This document shows positions 1 through 10,190 of a stretch of 64,000 nt of DNA, in pieces. The notes beneath the pieces were generated by a model, which saw only the letters and a list, made by a program, of their open reading frames with translations, did not search any database and had not been told where the DNA came from. The stretch comes from Doryteuthis pealeii. Its lineage: Eukaryota > Mollusca > Cephalopoda > Myopsida > Loliginidae. The stretch's first letter is position 1. Every line of letters begins with the position of its first letter. The stretch spans positions 18,287,654 through 18,351,653 of the forward strand of contig CM042145.1 of NCBI GenBank assembly GCA_023376005.1. The letters are read 5' to 3'. The position numbers were made by a program, and so were the translations under genes.

Positions 1-702
1 CTCAGACAGAAAAAAAAGTAATTGCTTTAATTTTAAGGGAAATCGCAGACAAAAAGTCTGAGATTAAAATTAAGTGCCGAGTTTCTGGGTGGTCGAATCC
101 ATGGGGATATGTAGGGGTGGAATTTACATATATTAAGCCAACCTCTAGCTCTTGAGCTAGTTTAAGACCAGCCTTTGGAGTGAGAGGTTGTCCCCATAGC
201 AGTAGATAGGAATAGCCAGACCCACATCAGTGAAGCCAGTAATCAACTTCGAGTAAAAACAACTTTCTTGCTAGCTGACATAGACCTAGGTATACACTAC
301 TCCACCACAAACTGCACAGAGTGTCACAACTTCCTCTTCCATCAGCGTCCTATTATCAGACTTTGTGTTTTTTTTTTATCCTTGTGAACCTGTCTCTGAC
401 TCATGCCCTTCGAATCAGCCAGTACAGAATATCACAACATTGGGGTCATAGACATTGTGCAACGAAAGTGCAGCGAGTGCAGACTGGATATTGTCACAGT
501 ACATCCTTGTATGTATTTACAAAACCTCTCTGCAGGATGTGACAAAAGGTCTTTTTCTTTTTTTTTTTTAAATGGAGTAGAGCTGGTTTGAATTCAGAGT
601 TTTCCTTCTGGTTGGGCCATAAACTTTTCAGGGTTTCTTCAATAAAAAATAAAAATCTGATTCTCTTCTTGGTTGAATGGAGAACATTTTGGCACAGCAT
701 TG

Positions 703-704
<2 letters not shown>

Positions 705-739
<35 letters not shown>

Positions 740-757
740 GCACACACACACACACAT
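705..757. repeat. (CA)n microsatellite
   Basis: An interrupted CA run with an internal TATATG. The right-hand duplicate at about 58573-58597 has a shorter, uninterrupted run, so the locus differs in length between the two copies. Confidence 0.95.
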
Positions 758-800
758 AATTTTCACCATATTCATCAATGACAACAGTAAGTAAAAAAAG

Positions 801-951
801 TAAAGTTGTTGGGGTGGCCTAAAGTCGGTATCAGCCAGACAGTCTATCCCCTTTTCAGTAGCGCTAGACCAATGAGATTTTTTTTTTTAGCGTCTGAGGT
901 GGGGCACCACACCTACTATCAGCTCCTTACTTTATCGCACAGATCCCTGTG
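801..951 (-). mobile_element. SINE family A, 3' part, minus strand
   Basis: Matches the body of the full-length tRNA-derived SINEs at 59083-59333 and 56443-56680, but stops at the CACAGATCCCTGTG motif, so the tRNA-like head is missing. It is present at the same place in the right duplicate (58643-58800) and therefore predates the duplication. Confidence 0.8.
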
Positions 952-1084
952 ATGTCAATCTCTGAATTAAAACCTGTTAAACTCCTCTTAATCAAATTGA
1001 CTGTGTGGCATATTGCTTGTACGTAGGGGTTAGTAAATTCCTTAAAAAAAACAAAAAAACTCAAAACAGCAGGTGTTAAAACAT

Positions 1085-1640
1085 TGTAGGAAATGGATAC
1101 ATCGAGACAGACTGGGGTCTTTAACATTGGTATACTGACTGGTCTAGAAGGAAGACTCTGAATTCAAACCAGTTACAGACCCAGAGAGGAATGGACTCTT
1201 CCAGGTTATTTGTACATGAGTAGTAACCCCACATTATTGTAGAATAGTGGAATCAGCCCCCAAATTCAAATTCTGAGTGTGGCTGTTTGTATTCTACATA
1301 GCGCTAACACCCTTGGGAAAGGTATGAATCCAATTATCCTCTGTCCAGCGATGGGTAAATAGTAGGGTAGATCAGGTCTTTATCATTGGTATGCTGACCA
1401 GTCTAGGAGAAGGAAGACTCTGAATTCAAATTCTGAGTGTGGATATTTGCATTTTACATAGTGCTAACACCCTTGGGAAACGTATGAATCCAATTATCCT
1501 CTGTCCAGTAAATAGTAGGGTAGACTGGGGTCTTTAACATTGGTATGCTGACCGGTCTAGGAGAAATAAGACCCTGAATTAAAACCAGTTGCAGACCCGG
1601 AGAGGAATGGGCTCTGCCAGATTAAATGTACATGAGTAGC
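1085..1640. repeat. Cluster of partial SINE family B copies
   Basis: Several head-to-tail fragments carry the signatures of the family B element at 50628-50914: GTAGGAAATGGA, CACATAGCGCTAACACC, CTTGGGAAAGGTATGAATCC, GGTCTAGGAGAAGGAAGAC and CTGAATTCAAA. The segment between the first and second fragments is where the right duplicate gained a SINE A copy. Confidence 0.7.
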
Positions 1641-1649
1641 GACCCCACA

Positions 1650-2586
1650 ACCAAAACCAGGTTACAGGACCATTCACAGAACTGAAATAAAACAAACAAT
1701 TTTTTTTTGGTTATATAAAATAATCTCTTTGAAAACAAATTAAATCAAGGATGGAATTTATTAATAAAATAATAATAATGATAATAAAAAAATTAACAAC
1801 AAGAAATGGTGAAAGATGTACAGACTTTTTAATTTGGCATTGATTCTTTTAAGTTTTTTTTATTTTTTGTTATGTTTTTTTTTCCCTTTTTGTTTTTGTT
1901 TTTGTTTTTGAATTCCAGCCCTGGGATAGAAAAATGTATGCAACTTAACAGAAACAAAGGCAACAAACTGACAGCACTTAGCAACTTTTCACAATGATGC
2001 CGGCAACGCTCGGCTACACTTACTCTGATATACAAACACGCCCACACACACACACAACACACATGCATACACATACAGAGTCTTATATTCAATCATACAC
2101 AAACATTTACATTCAGAGACGATTATCACACCTGTAAATTTCTGGCTTCCTCTTTTTTTTTTTTTTCCCTTTTTTTTCTTTTCTTCTTCCTTATTTTAAA
2201 TTTGGTATGTAAATAGGTTTAGTAGCTGCACCACTCTGTTTTTTTGTTTTTTTAAATCTTGCAAAGTATAAACTGGTGGTCAGGAAATATCATCCTGGTT
2301 TACGCGCATTCAGTATTACAATTCTACCTTCACCTTAGTTATTTTGGTGCAGCAACTAGGTGACTTTATTTTTATTTTTATTTTTATTTATTTATTTATT
2401 TTTTCTTCAAGTGGATTCAAACCCATGGCAGCATTAAGAAAGATCTAGAAATAAAGTTGTTTTTTATTTTTTTTGTTTAAATGGCTATCTCATTGTTTCT
2501 CCTTCTCCTTCTTCTTCTTCTCCCCAATTCCTTCTTGTGCTTCAGTTTCACCCTCTTTCCAGATCTCTGCTGCCACATCCTTGATG
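1650..2586 (-). other. Probable RABL6 3' untranslated and downstream region
   Basis: AT-rich sequence following the RABL6 stop codon on the minus strand. It holds poly-T/poly-A tracts, CA-rich stretches at 2039-2075 and (TTTA)n near 2370-2400. Several AATAAA-like hexamers occur on the minus strand, but none can be assigned as the poly(A) site. It is duplicated almost unchanged at about 59750-60695. Confidence 0.4.
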
Positions 2587-2834
2587 TCACAGAGACTCAT
2601 AGCCTCCTCCTCCTCCGCCTCCTCCTCCTCCGCTGGGAATGGCAACTGCCGATGGTGTTGATGACATCATCACTTGTTTACTGTCTCCCACCAGAAATGC
2701 TTCCAGTTCGTCAATCTCTTTTTTTTCTTCTTTAGTTTTCTTATTGGTGCTTTTCTTCTTGGAGGATTTGCCATCTTGGAATCGACACTTTTCTCCTTTT
2801 TCTTCTTATGCTTCTTGCTAGACTTATCGTCCTC
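2587..2834 (-). CDS. RABL6: RABL6 terminal exon (left copy, one-base frameshift)
   Basis: This is the last coding exon of Rab-like protein 6 (PARF), a Ras-superfamily-related protein with a long charged C-terminal tail. On the minus strand a pyrimidine-rich acceptor ending CCCGATAG precedes a frame starting EDDKSSKKHKKKKEKS, then a lysine-rich stretch, the motif EIDELEAFLVGDSK, a run of about ten glycines and YESL before TGA (2587-2589). Vertebrate RABL6 also ends with a Lys-rich region, a DELEAFL motif and a Gly-rich Tyr-Glu/x-x-Leu terminus. The exon enters in phase 0, matching the exon at 6025-6116. The left copy lacks one T near 2773 compared with the right duplicate (CCATCTTGG against CCATCTTTGG), which breaks the frame. 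The right copy is intact at 249 bases, so this is probably a sequencing error or a haplotype lesion. Confidence 0.85.
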
Positions 2835-3024
2835 CTATCGGGCACAAAAAAAAAAAAGAACAAAAAAGAAAAGAAAAAGAAATAAGAAGGACATGAATAT
2901 CAAGACCAAAGACAAAAATGTCCAAAAAATAAAAAATAAAAAAATAAATTAAAAAATAAATAAATAAACAAAAGAATAAAAAAAAATTAGAACTTGATCT
3001 CACTGTCATGAATATGTTAATTAA

Positions 3025-3256
3025 CTCTTAACATCCTGTTGAGAATGTTCCAAGTACAGAGCCCCATTCCTACAAGGATTTATAAAAAAATGACTAAAAA
3101 TGGCCTTTTCATTTAAAGTTACCTGTTATTTTCATTCAATCAAAGACTTCTAAATGCTTAATATTACATTTAAACAAAGGCTATCATTTGGGGCAGATTA
3201 GGAAAATGAATGTGACTTTTGGCCGGGTGGAATGAGGTGGTATAGGACATTAAGAG
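3025..3256. mobile_element. TTAA-flanked MITE with a visible empty site
   Basis: A 232-bp insertion flanked by TTAA on both sides (3021-3024 and 3257-3260). Its ends are inverted: CTCTTAACATCCT at the left and, reading inward from the right, CTCTTAATGTCCT, 11 of 13 bases matching. The right duplicate has a single TTAA at 61152-61155 with the same flanks, so the empty site is present in this window. TTAA target use is typical of the piggyBac superfamily. The terminal bases are not the usual CCC/CCY, so the superfamily is inferred only from the target site. No coding capacity. Confidence 0.85.
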
Positions 3257-3437
3257 TTAAGCAGCATCCAGGTGGTGCAGCCATACAGTAGCACTAACAC
3301 GGCTATAGCTTGTAAGAATTCTCACTTGATCTTATCAGAAAGATTAGATTTCCATATGATTGATAATCTGTCTATAGTAGTCCATGCCTTTCCTATGTGT
3401 ATATTGATATTACTATCTAAGTATGTGAACTGTTTAA

Positions 3438-3672
3438 GGGCCAGTTTAACTCAGTTGGTAGAGCACTTGAATAAGAATCGCAAGGCTCGATACCGGCTCT
3501 CGCCCACTCAGCATAAGAGTAGCACAGGGATCTGTGCAGTAAAGTGAGGAGCTGATGGTAGGTGTGGCACTCCACCTCAGATGCAAAATCAATCTCCTTG
3601 ATCTAGTGCTAGTGAAAGGGGATAGACTCCCTTGCTGTCTGGCTGATACTGACATTAGGCCACCCCAAAGAC
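3438..3672 (+). mobile_element. SINE family A, full length
   Basis: The tRNA-like head has a box A-like AACTCAGTTGGTAGAGCA and a box B-like GCTCGATACCGG. It is followed by the family body (AGTAGCACAGGGATCTGTGC, then GGCACTCCACCTCAGATGC, then GGGGATAGACTCCCTTGC) and ends in a T-rich tail. It lies in the intron before the last RABL6 exon. Diverged from the other copies. Confidence 0.85.
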
Positions 3673-3690
3673 TTTTTTTTATGTGAACTG

Positions 3691-4202
3691 ATCTACTAAT
3701 TCAGAGGCTTGCCATCTAGTGTGGAGATATTATAAATACATAACTCAGTTTTATCTGCACTCACATAGAGGCCAATGCCTCTTGTTGCCTTCTCTAGGCT
3801 ATGCAGCTGTAATACATAATAACCCACAATGGTTGATATGCCATTAAACAAAATAACTTATGTTTTTACATACAGATAAAATACGGAACACTGAATGAAA
3901 ATGCAAGACGAGGTTGTTGGAAATTAACCAGGTTTTATTTAACACAGAGTAGAGAATGCTTCTACCCTAAAAGTGACTCAGCTAACTCAACCATGCTGTG
4001 CATGTGCGTCCACTCGGTCTACTAATTTAGAGGCTTACCATCTAGTGTGGAGATATCTCCATCTTTTTAAAAATACATAAACTCAGTTTATATCTGCATT
4101 CACATAGAAGCCAATGCCTCTTGTTGCCTTCTCTAGGCTATGCAGCTGTAATATGTAATAACCCACAAAGGTTGATATGCCATTAAACAAAATAACCAAT
4201 AA
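3691..4202. repeat. Locally duplicated intronic segment
   Basis: The segment starting CTACTAATTCAGAGGCTTGC at about 3692 recurs at about 4019 with a few substitutions. Both copies include GCCAATGCCTCTTGTTGCC and end near GTTGATATGCCATTAAAC. The spacing is about 327 bases. The GTTGATATGCC motif also occurs near 5600 and 9575, suggesting an underlying dispersed repeat. Confidence 0.7.
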
Positions 4203-5640
4203 GCAAAGAATTCAGATCTATTATATCATGTACCAGCTTTATATTCTACAAATTGCTCTTATGGCAGACACCCCACCCCTTTTATCATAAGTGTTAGAAG
4301 GTGGGGGCTAAGTGTCACCCCCCCCAGTTTATTAAAACACATAAATGCTGATAGGTACGCATCCTGTGTCCCTGAAGCACAAAAATCTAAAAGGACGCAG
4401 TAAAATCATATCCATGCATCCCAGTGCTTTTCTTTTTTCTACCCTCACCATTTCAAACTAACTGTAAATACATTCCAATAGTTTCTTAGAAATGAATTAC
4501 ACAGGATAGGTTACAAGGTAGGAGTTAGACAGTGTGGATGTAATGAAAATAACATACCTCGAAACTCAAAGCGTGCGCAGACGAGTCTGGCATGCAGGGT
4601 CATCACGGGAAAGAAATATGGCTGCTGTAAGCACTATATTTAACGATGGGCGATCTTGAACCAGCGAGAATGGGATTGCACGTATGCAAATTCTCTCGAG
4701 ATCGGGCGTGCATATAAGCATACGGCGACGGCTAGAGGCAGCGTCAAACAATTATGTACGACGACTACGAAAACAGCTGGCAGTAGTATTTTGGCTCTTG
4801 CGACGGGTGGATGAGGCATTTTGAGATAGATTTTGATTGTTGGTGAGCAGAGTGCAGCACAGTTGGGAGAACATTATTACTAGAGACAGCTTTAGTTGGG
4901 ACCCATTCATTTTCCCAGGGACTCATTCAAAGCAAATATGAGTGTCCCAGGACTCACTAAATCAAAAAGCTATCAGCATCACTGAATACATATGAAGTTA
5001 TTTCTTCTTATTCATTAATACACATCAAGTTAACAAAAAAAATCTAACACAAAAATTATTTCTACCAATTTATTAATAGTTTATAAATAATACTCCTGTT
5101 CCTTAATCTTTCAACCTTTATCATCTTGCAACACCCTCTGTTTAAAAATGAGACTGCCCAAATCGTCCTAGATGAAAGGCAAAAATGTAAATTCTGATTA
5201 TCTGGTGCTGCTTATCCACCGAAATTCTTATTTCTTATGAGTGTTGTTAGCTCAGCTAAATAATAGACCATTCTGTTTTTATTATAAAAAAGGGGAAGAA
5301 AAAAAACATGCTACACAGAAAAAAATTAATAAAGAAAGTAGGGAAAGGATAGAGAGAGGTGGTGAGTATGCTAATCTGTTTCAATCGAACATAATGAAAA
5401 GGAAAGAAAGAAAAAAAAGAGTGAGAGAAAGAGTCAAATCAAGATTATTATACTTTTTACATATCAAACAATTTGCAATAGCTCTTAAGTAAACATATCA
5501 AACATTTGTAATAATTAAATTATCATACTGTGGTATACACAGGTACTGCTAGTAATTTATAAATACATGAAGTTAATGAAAATTATTTCTATTTTAAGGT
5601 TGATATGCCAATAAAAAAAATAACCAATAACCAAAGCATT
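4203..5640. other. RABL6 intron, no gene seen
   Basis: Intronic sequence. A more GC-rich stretch at 4560-4870 with several CG dinucleotides stands out from its AT-rich surroundings; I see no homology in it. About 5390-5560 (AGAAAG-rich, then AATAGCTCTTAAGTAAACAT) recurs near 51430-51600 in the same orientation, so it belongs to a dispersed repeat. Confidence 0.4.
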
Positions 5641-5663
5641 CATATCTATTATGTCATATCTTT

Positions 5664-5991
5664 GGTAATCTGAACATTAGCTACATAAATGAGAGTAACC
5701 TCCCCTTGTTTATTTCACTTTGAGGAAGCCATTTGTTTTGGTCGGCCATTTTCATTTCACCGTAAATCTACACTGAAAATACGAATTTGTTTGATTGAAT
5801 ACAACTGCATGTTTTAACACGAAAATATCATAAAATGTGTTCTTAATAACAATTAAGTTCATTTCAAATAATGTGCAAGCACAATTAAAAACACATTTTA
5901 TGATATTTTCATGTTGAAACATGCAGTTGTATTAATTCAAACAAATTTGTATTTTCAGTGTAGATTTACGGTAGCTAATGTTCAGATTACC
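5664..5991. mobile_element. Hairpin MITE (GGTAATCTG family) with exact 8-bp target duplication
   Basis: Begins GGTAATCTGAACATTAGC and ends with its reverse complement. The interior is a near-perfect hairpin built around AAAATATCATAAAATGTG and its complement. ATATCTTT flanks both sides exactly (5656-5663 and 5992-5999). The right arm lacks the segment that would pair with the CCTCCCCTTG to GGCCATTTTC part, so this copy has an internal deletion. Eight-base duplications suggest hAT-like mobilisation. It ends about 20 bases from the donor site of the RABL6 exon at 6025-6116. Confidence 0.9.
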
Positions 5992-6024
5992 ATATCTTTT
6001 ACATTATATTCCTTGAATACAAAC

Positions 6025-6116
6025 CTTATCTTTGTCTTTCTTTTTCTTTTTCTTTTTCTCACTAGATGTTGATTCACGGTCTGTGTCTCCAGCAGTTATG
6101 TGTGAATTATCAGGCT
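6025..6116 (-). CDS. RABL6: RABL6 internal exon, Lys-rich tail
   Basis: A 92-base exon. The acceptor is a pyrimidine-rich TTTATCTTCTACAG and the donor reads AAG/GTTTGT. Joined to the single base left over from the exon at 7399-7474, it gives EPDNSHITAGDTDRES, then SSEKKKKKKKDKDK, and ends on a codon boundary, so it joins in frame to the terminal exon beginning EDDKSSKK. In vertebrate RABL6 the matching position is the polylysine stretch before the DELEAFL terminus. The exon is weak on its own, but the matching phases on both sides make it credible. Confidence 0.8.
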
Positions 6117-6242
6117 CTGTAGAAGATAAATCAGATTTTTAATTTTCTTCTAAAGAAAATATTTTTCAACAAAAAACTAATAAAATGCTGTGAGGGATCT
6201 TTTTTTCAGGTTGGACTAGAGACTTTCTAGCACCAATTCTTT

Positions 6243-6683
6243 GGTAATTATGAACTTTAGTTGGCCAAATTCCTAGCATAAAATTGTGCGTGCGCATTAT
6301 CTCCCTTAACAAATTTGCTTGTATAGTTTATAATTGAATGAATAAAAATATCGACATGCATGAACTTTAGTTGACCAAATTCTTAGCATAAAATTGAGCG
6401 TGCGCATTATCTGAAATGAACTTAATTGTTATTAAGAACACATTTTATGATATTTTTGTTGTGCACTGTTTTATCAACACATTTTTGTTTGTTTGAGAAA
6501 TAAAAATTCTATTTCTCAAACAAACAAACAAAAATGTGTTGATAAGAATGAAATGTATTTTTATTCATTCAATTGTTTAAGAAAATCTCATAAGAAAAAA
6601 TATACAAGCAAATTTGTTAAGGGAGATAATGCGCACGCACAATTTTATGCTAGGAATTTGGCCAACTAAAGTTCATAATTACC
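6243..6683. mobile_element. Hairpin MITE, 441 bp, exact 8-bp target duplication
   Basis: Begins GGTAATTATGAACTTTAG and ends with the inverted counterpart CTAAAGTTCATAATTACC. AATTCTTT flanks it exactly at 6235-6242 and 6684-6691. The arms include GCGTGCGCATTATCTCCC and its complement, and the centre holds a tight hairpin around AGAAATAAAAATTCTATTTCTC. It shares the GGTAAT terminus and the 8-bp duplications with the GGTAATCTG family, and part of the AACACATTTTATGATATTTT interior. One arm carries an extra internal duplication (6361-6460). Confidence 0.9.
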
Positions 6684-7398
6684 AATTCTTTTATCAATGC
6701 AATGTACAATCATTATATAAACTAGCAAACATATGCACCCACCAAATGCAAGTATTTAAATTTAAGGTAATAAAATTTTATATTAAATTAGAAAGGTTAA
6801 TGAAACTAAATAAGAATGCAGATAAAAAGTTTTGAAACAGAGGGGGATATAATCGAAAAATAGAACAACTGAAACTTACTTTTCCATCACTCCTGTCTTT
6901 TTTTTTTATTTATTTAACTATTTAGTTAAAACAGGAAGTAAAGAATAAAATTACAGTTACTTCTTCTTGTTAATGAATTTCTTTTAAGATTTATCCCGAG
7001 ATTTTTGCTCATATTCATTAAGATAAAATCAAACAATTAAAAATCAATAACACTAAGCACATATTTATTAAATCAAATTTTTAATATCAATATGCAAATT
7101 AGCCTTCCTGTTCATACTGTAAACTGCTATTTTGTATGTATATATAAATACAATTGCATGCTATTAGTATGTAGTATGTGGCCAACAGTATTAATAATGT
7201 AAAACAATTTTATTAATAAATGAGGTTTAAATAAAAATAAAATCATTGAGAATGTGACGTAAATAACAAAAGGAATTGTAACTTGAGTAGTGATATAGTT
7301 TTGGTTACAGATAGGCAAACACACTATCTCCATTATAATAAGATTTATTAGTGCAACAACAGGAGATAAAATCAAAGGATTATCAAATGAAAACTTAC

Positions 7399-7474
7399 CT
7401 AATGATAAATTCAGTCCCTTCTCCAGAATACTAAGATCTTCAAACTTTAAATCTAATGATTGATGACCAGATAT
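7399..7474 (-). CDS. RABL6: RABL6 internal exon
   Basis: A 76-base exon between a pyrimidine-rich acceptor (TTTTTCTCTTCAAG) and a consensus donor G/GTAAGT (donor at 7393-7398). Entered in phase 0 from the exon at 10191-10629, it encodes ISGHQSLDLKFEDLSILEKG followed by LNLSL plus one base. In human RABL6 the equivalent stretch, between the Asp-rich segment and the Lys-rich tail, is a short hydrophobic/acidic motif resembling DSDLFGLGLEE. The order, phase and motif fit, although an exon this small would not be identifiable alone. Confidence 0.8.
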
Positions 7475-7727
7475 CTTGAAGAGAAAAAGAATTAAAAGTG
7501 TATTTACATTGAATTGTAACTGTCACAATATATATAAAGCCATAAGAGTGAAAGAATGTTTTAATGTATTTGATAAATCCTACCCATAACATAGTAGGTA
7601 GACATACTTTTAATGTGAGTATGAGTAGGTGGGGACTTGAACAGTCATAGTCATATAACTGTAAAAATCATTTTTATTATTTCATTAATTATTATTGTTA
7701 TTATTGTTTTCACTCTTTTTTAGTTTT

Positions 7728-8130
7728 TTACATCAGTGTTAACTGATAGTATTTCACTGGAGGCTGAGTGACAACAAGTCTCCTAAGGTCTCCGGGATTC
7801 TTCTGAGTATTCCAGCCGAGTGCAGTAGTTTGGATGGTCTCAATTCTTCCTCTGATTTCCAGATGCTCCAGTTTTTTTTCCAAGTTTATTGGGACCGTTC
7901 CAAGTACACCAACTACAATTATTATCACTTTCACTTCCATATTCCACAGCTTTTTCAATTCTCTGGCAAGGTCCAGGTATTTATCCATTTTTTTATTTTC
8001 CTTCAGCTTCACCCTGTGATCTGCTGGAACCACAAAGTCCACCAGTTGACACTTTTTTTGTTAATCGACACTAGGTCTGGTCTCCTGGATGGGATAGGGG
8101 GATCCGTCTTCATCTCAAAGTCCCAGATAA
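7728..8130 (-). pseudogene. Non-LTR retrotransposon ORF2 C-terminal remnant
   Basis: The minus strand reads WDFEMKTDPPIPSRRPDLVS, then after a frameshift VDFVVPADHRVKLKENKKMD, KYLDLARELKKLWNMEVKV and GRIETIQTTALGW. The ADHRVK...DKY.DLARELKKLWNM...VETIQTTAL pattern is a very common LINE ORF2 C-terminal signature in invertebrates. The upstream reverse transcriptase is missing, so this is a 5'-truncated, frameshifted copy inside a RABL6 intron. It does not contribute to RABL6. Confidence 0.8.
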
Positions 8131-8138
8131 TGATGATG

Positions 8139-8169
<31 letters not shown>

Positions 8170-8175
8170 TGTGGG
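8131..8175. repeat. (TAA/TGA)n microsatellite
   Basis: A run of ATGATGATGATAATAATAATAA type beside the LINE remnant, possibly an expanded LINE tail. Confidence 0.8.
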
Positions 8176-8682
8176 AGTTAACACATACCCCCCCCCAAAA
8201 AAAAAGATAAACAAAAAATCAAAACAAAAAAACAAACAAACATGTTAACTCCAAAAATTTTGAGTGGAAACTTTGTTTAAAATAGATTTTGTTTTTCATT
8301 ACTTTAACTCTTTGTCTACTTTAAACCACTCACAGTGGCTCTCCCACCAGAAACTGTTTTTACACATTCCATATCCAAATAAAGTACAAAAACTGATGAG
8401 CAGAAAGACTCAGATTACAATCATAATAGGACTTTATTTCAATAGAATGAGTTGTGAGGGGAATAGTGAACTTTGAAATATCCCATCATACAGGTAAAAA
8501 GTACCAAGAAAATTTGGTACAGCCGTGGGAGAAATGTGGTAGGCAAAGAGTCAATACTGAAAATTTTATTAAAATCTGATGATTAGCCAATTTTTTTGTG
8601 AACTTTTAAAAATGAGTGATTTTTAGGTGTCTACAGAAGAGTATGTTTTTGTTCATACCTATTATATAACTAAATATCTAAA

Positions 8683-9040
8683 CAATTATATGGTTTCAGG
8701 TAATTAATGATAATAATAATTTGTAAATAATTATATCTTCAAGTAACTATTCTTAATATAAATAATTTGCATACAGTTATATGGTTTCAGGTAATTAATG
8801 ATAATAATAATTTGTAAATAATTATAGCTTCAAGTAACTATTCTTAATATAAATAATTTGCATACAGTTATATGGTTTCAGGTAATTAATGATAATAATA
8901 ATTTGTAAATAATTATAGCTTCAAGTAACTATTCTTAATATAAATAATTTGCATACAGTTATATGGTTTCAGGTAATTAATGATAATAATAATTTGTAAA
9001 TAATTATAGCTTCAAGTAACTATTCTTACTATAAATAATT
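8683..9040. repeat. 91-bp tandem repeat, four units
   Basis: The marker ATGGTTTCAGGTAATTAATG recurs at 8690, 8781, 8872 and 8963, an exact 91-base period. Adjacent units are almost identical, so this is recent amplification or slippage within a RABL6 intron. The unit is strongly AT-rich and has no coding potential. Confidence 0.95.
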
Positions 9041-9089
9041 AGCACATGATTTCAAAAATACTAATAATTTTTACAGTTATATGGCTCAA

Positions 9090-9470
9090 AGTATTCCTAT
9101 CTCATCATCATCAGGTTGTGCTGACAACACAGATTCCCATGACTCTCTCCCACTACCCATCCCTATTGGTTATTGCTCCTAGCAGGGCCTCTGCATGGCA
9201 TCCAATATCCAGATGCTGATCGATGAATTGCTTTGCTGGTCTGCATAAACTGGTGCGACCATGTGCAGGTATCCATAGGAGTATGTCACTTATGAGTTCC
9301 TCCTTACTTCTCCAGCAGTGTCTAGGACGTTTTGTTTGTCTTACTTGGATGATCTGTGTGATAGGAGGTAAGTGGCCATACTGCTTCGTTTTTTGTGGGG
9401 TGCTACTTCCAAGTTTTGTTCAAGACAGTACACAGCATCCTTGTGTAGTTCCCATCTAGCTTTTTCTCAG
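9090..9470. repeat. Dispersed repeat also found at the palindrome centre
   Basis: CACAGATTCCCATGACTCTC and, further on, TAGGAGGTAAGTGGCCATAC and TTTTTTGTGGGGTGCTACTTCC match the order of motifs at 35865-36150 (CACAGATTCCCATGACTCTC, AGGAGGGTAAGCTGACGTAC, TTTTTTGTGGGTACTGCTTCC). It is about 400 bp and has no recognisable coding frame. It gives an independent reference for what uninterrupted sequence should look like across the fold point at 36.1 kb. Confidence 0.7.
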
Positions 9471-9788
9471 TTTTTTGTTAGAGTCCAATGAACCTCCTCA
9501 TCCCCCACCTATGAGTTAAATAGTACCACTACTGTTCTTGGACAAGGATGGCTTTGGTATTAAATAACCCATGATGGTTGATATGCCTTTAAACAAAGAA
9601 ACTAAACCAAACCTTTATCATTTTCCCAGATATCATTATAAATACTAGCAACCCCCCCCCAAAAAAAAACAAACCTCTGAGCAGTGTAAAATTAATTTTT
9701 GAAAGATATTGCCTGGGGTGTTTAAAAATTCAATGTCAGTGGGTTTGTATCGTAAGTAAGTAAAATCATCAAATCTATTAACGGAGTA

Positions 9789-10164
9789 GAAATGAGTAAC
9801 CTCCCCTTGTTTGTTTCACTTTGAGGAAGCTGTTTGTTTTGGTCGGCCATTTTCATTTCACTGTAAATCTACACTGAGTATGAATTGGTTTGAATCAATA
9901 CAACTGCATGTTTTAACACGAAAATATCATAAAATGTGTTCTTAATAACAATTAAGTTAATTTCAAATAATGCTCAAGTGCAATTAAGAACACATTTTAT
10001 GATATTTTCGTGTTAAAACATGCAGTTGTATTGATTCAAACAAATTCGTATTCTCAGTGTAGATCTATGGTGAAATGAAAATGGCCGACCAAAACAAACA
10101 GCTTCCTCAAAGTGAAACAAACAAGGGGAGGTTACTCATTTATGTAGCTAATGTTCAGATTACC
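9789..10164. mobile_element. Hairpin MITE (GGTAATCTG family), 5' end trimmed
   Basis: Long hairpin with arms around GAGTAACCTCCCCTTGTTTG and its complement; the right end is complete (GTTCAGATTACC). The outermost ~23 bases of the left end are missing, so no target duplication can be read. Its right end is about 20 bases from the donor of the RABL6 exon at 10191-10629. Confidence 0.85.
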
Positions 10165-10190
10165 AACTTTAGATGAGAAAAGCCACTTAC

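Larger units (their letters stand above)
1..3460. repeat. Left copy of a large direct duplication
   Basis: Base 2 onward matches 57871 onward in the same orientation, nearly base for base, to about 3435. The differences are mostly homopolymer or microsatellite length changes, plus two clean insertions: a SINE present only in the right copy (59083-59333) and a TTAA-flanked MITE present only here (3025-3256). Weaker similarity in the same order seems to continue here to about 4550 against the noisy end of the right copy. The duplication probably begins before the window. It includes the last exon and 3' region of RABL6. Confidence 0.9.

Noticed and set aside
3438..3520. Possible functional tRNA genes at the SINE heads (also 24861, 59083, 50628)
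   Set aside because: Only pol III boxes are kept. A full cloverleaf does not fold by eye and each head continues into a SINE body.
6870..6900. Possible micro-exon of RABL6 with GTAAGT at about 6876
   Set aside because: The upstream acceptor is poor, and the exons at 7399 and 6025 already join in phase without it.
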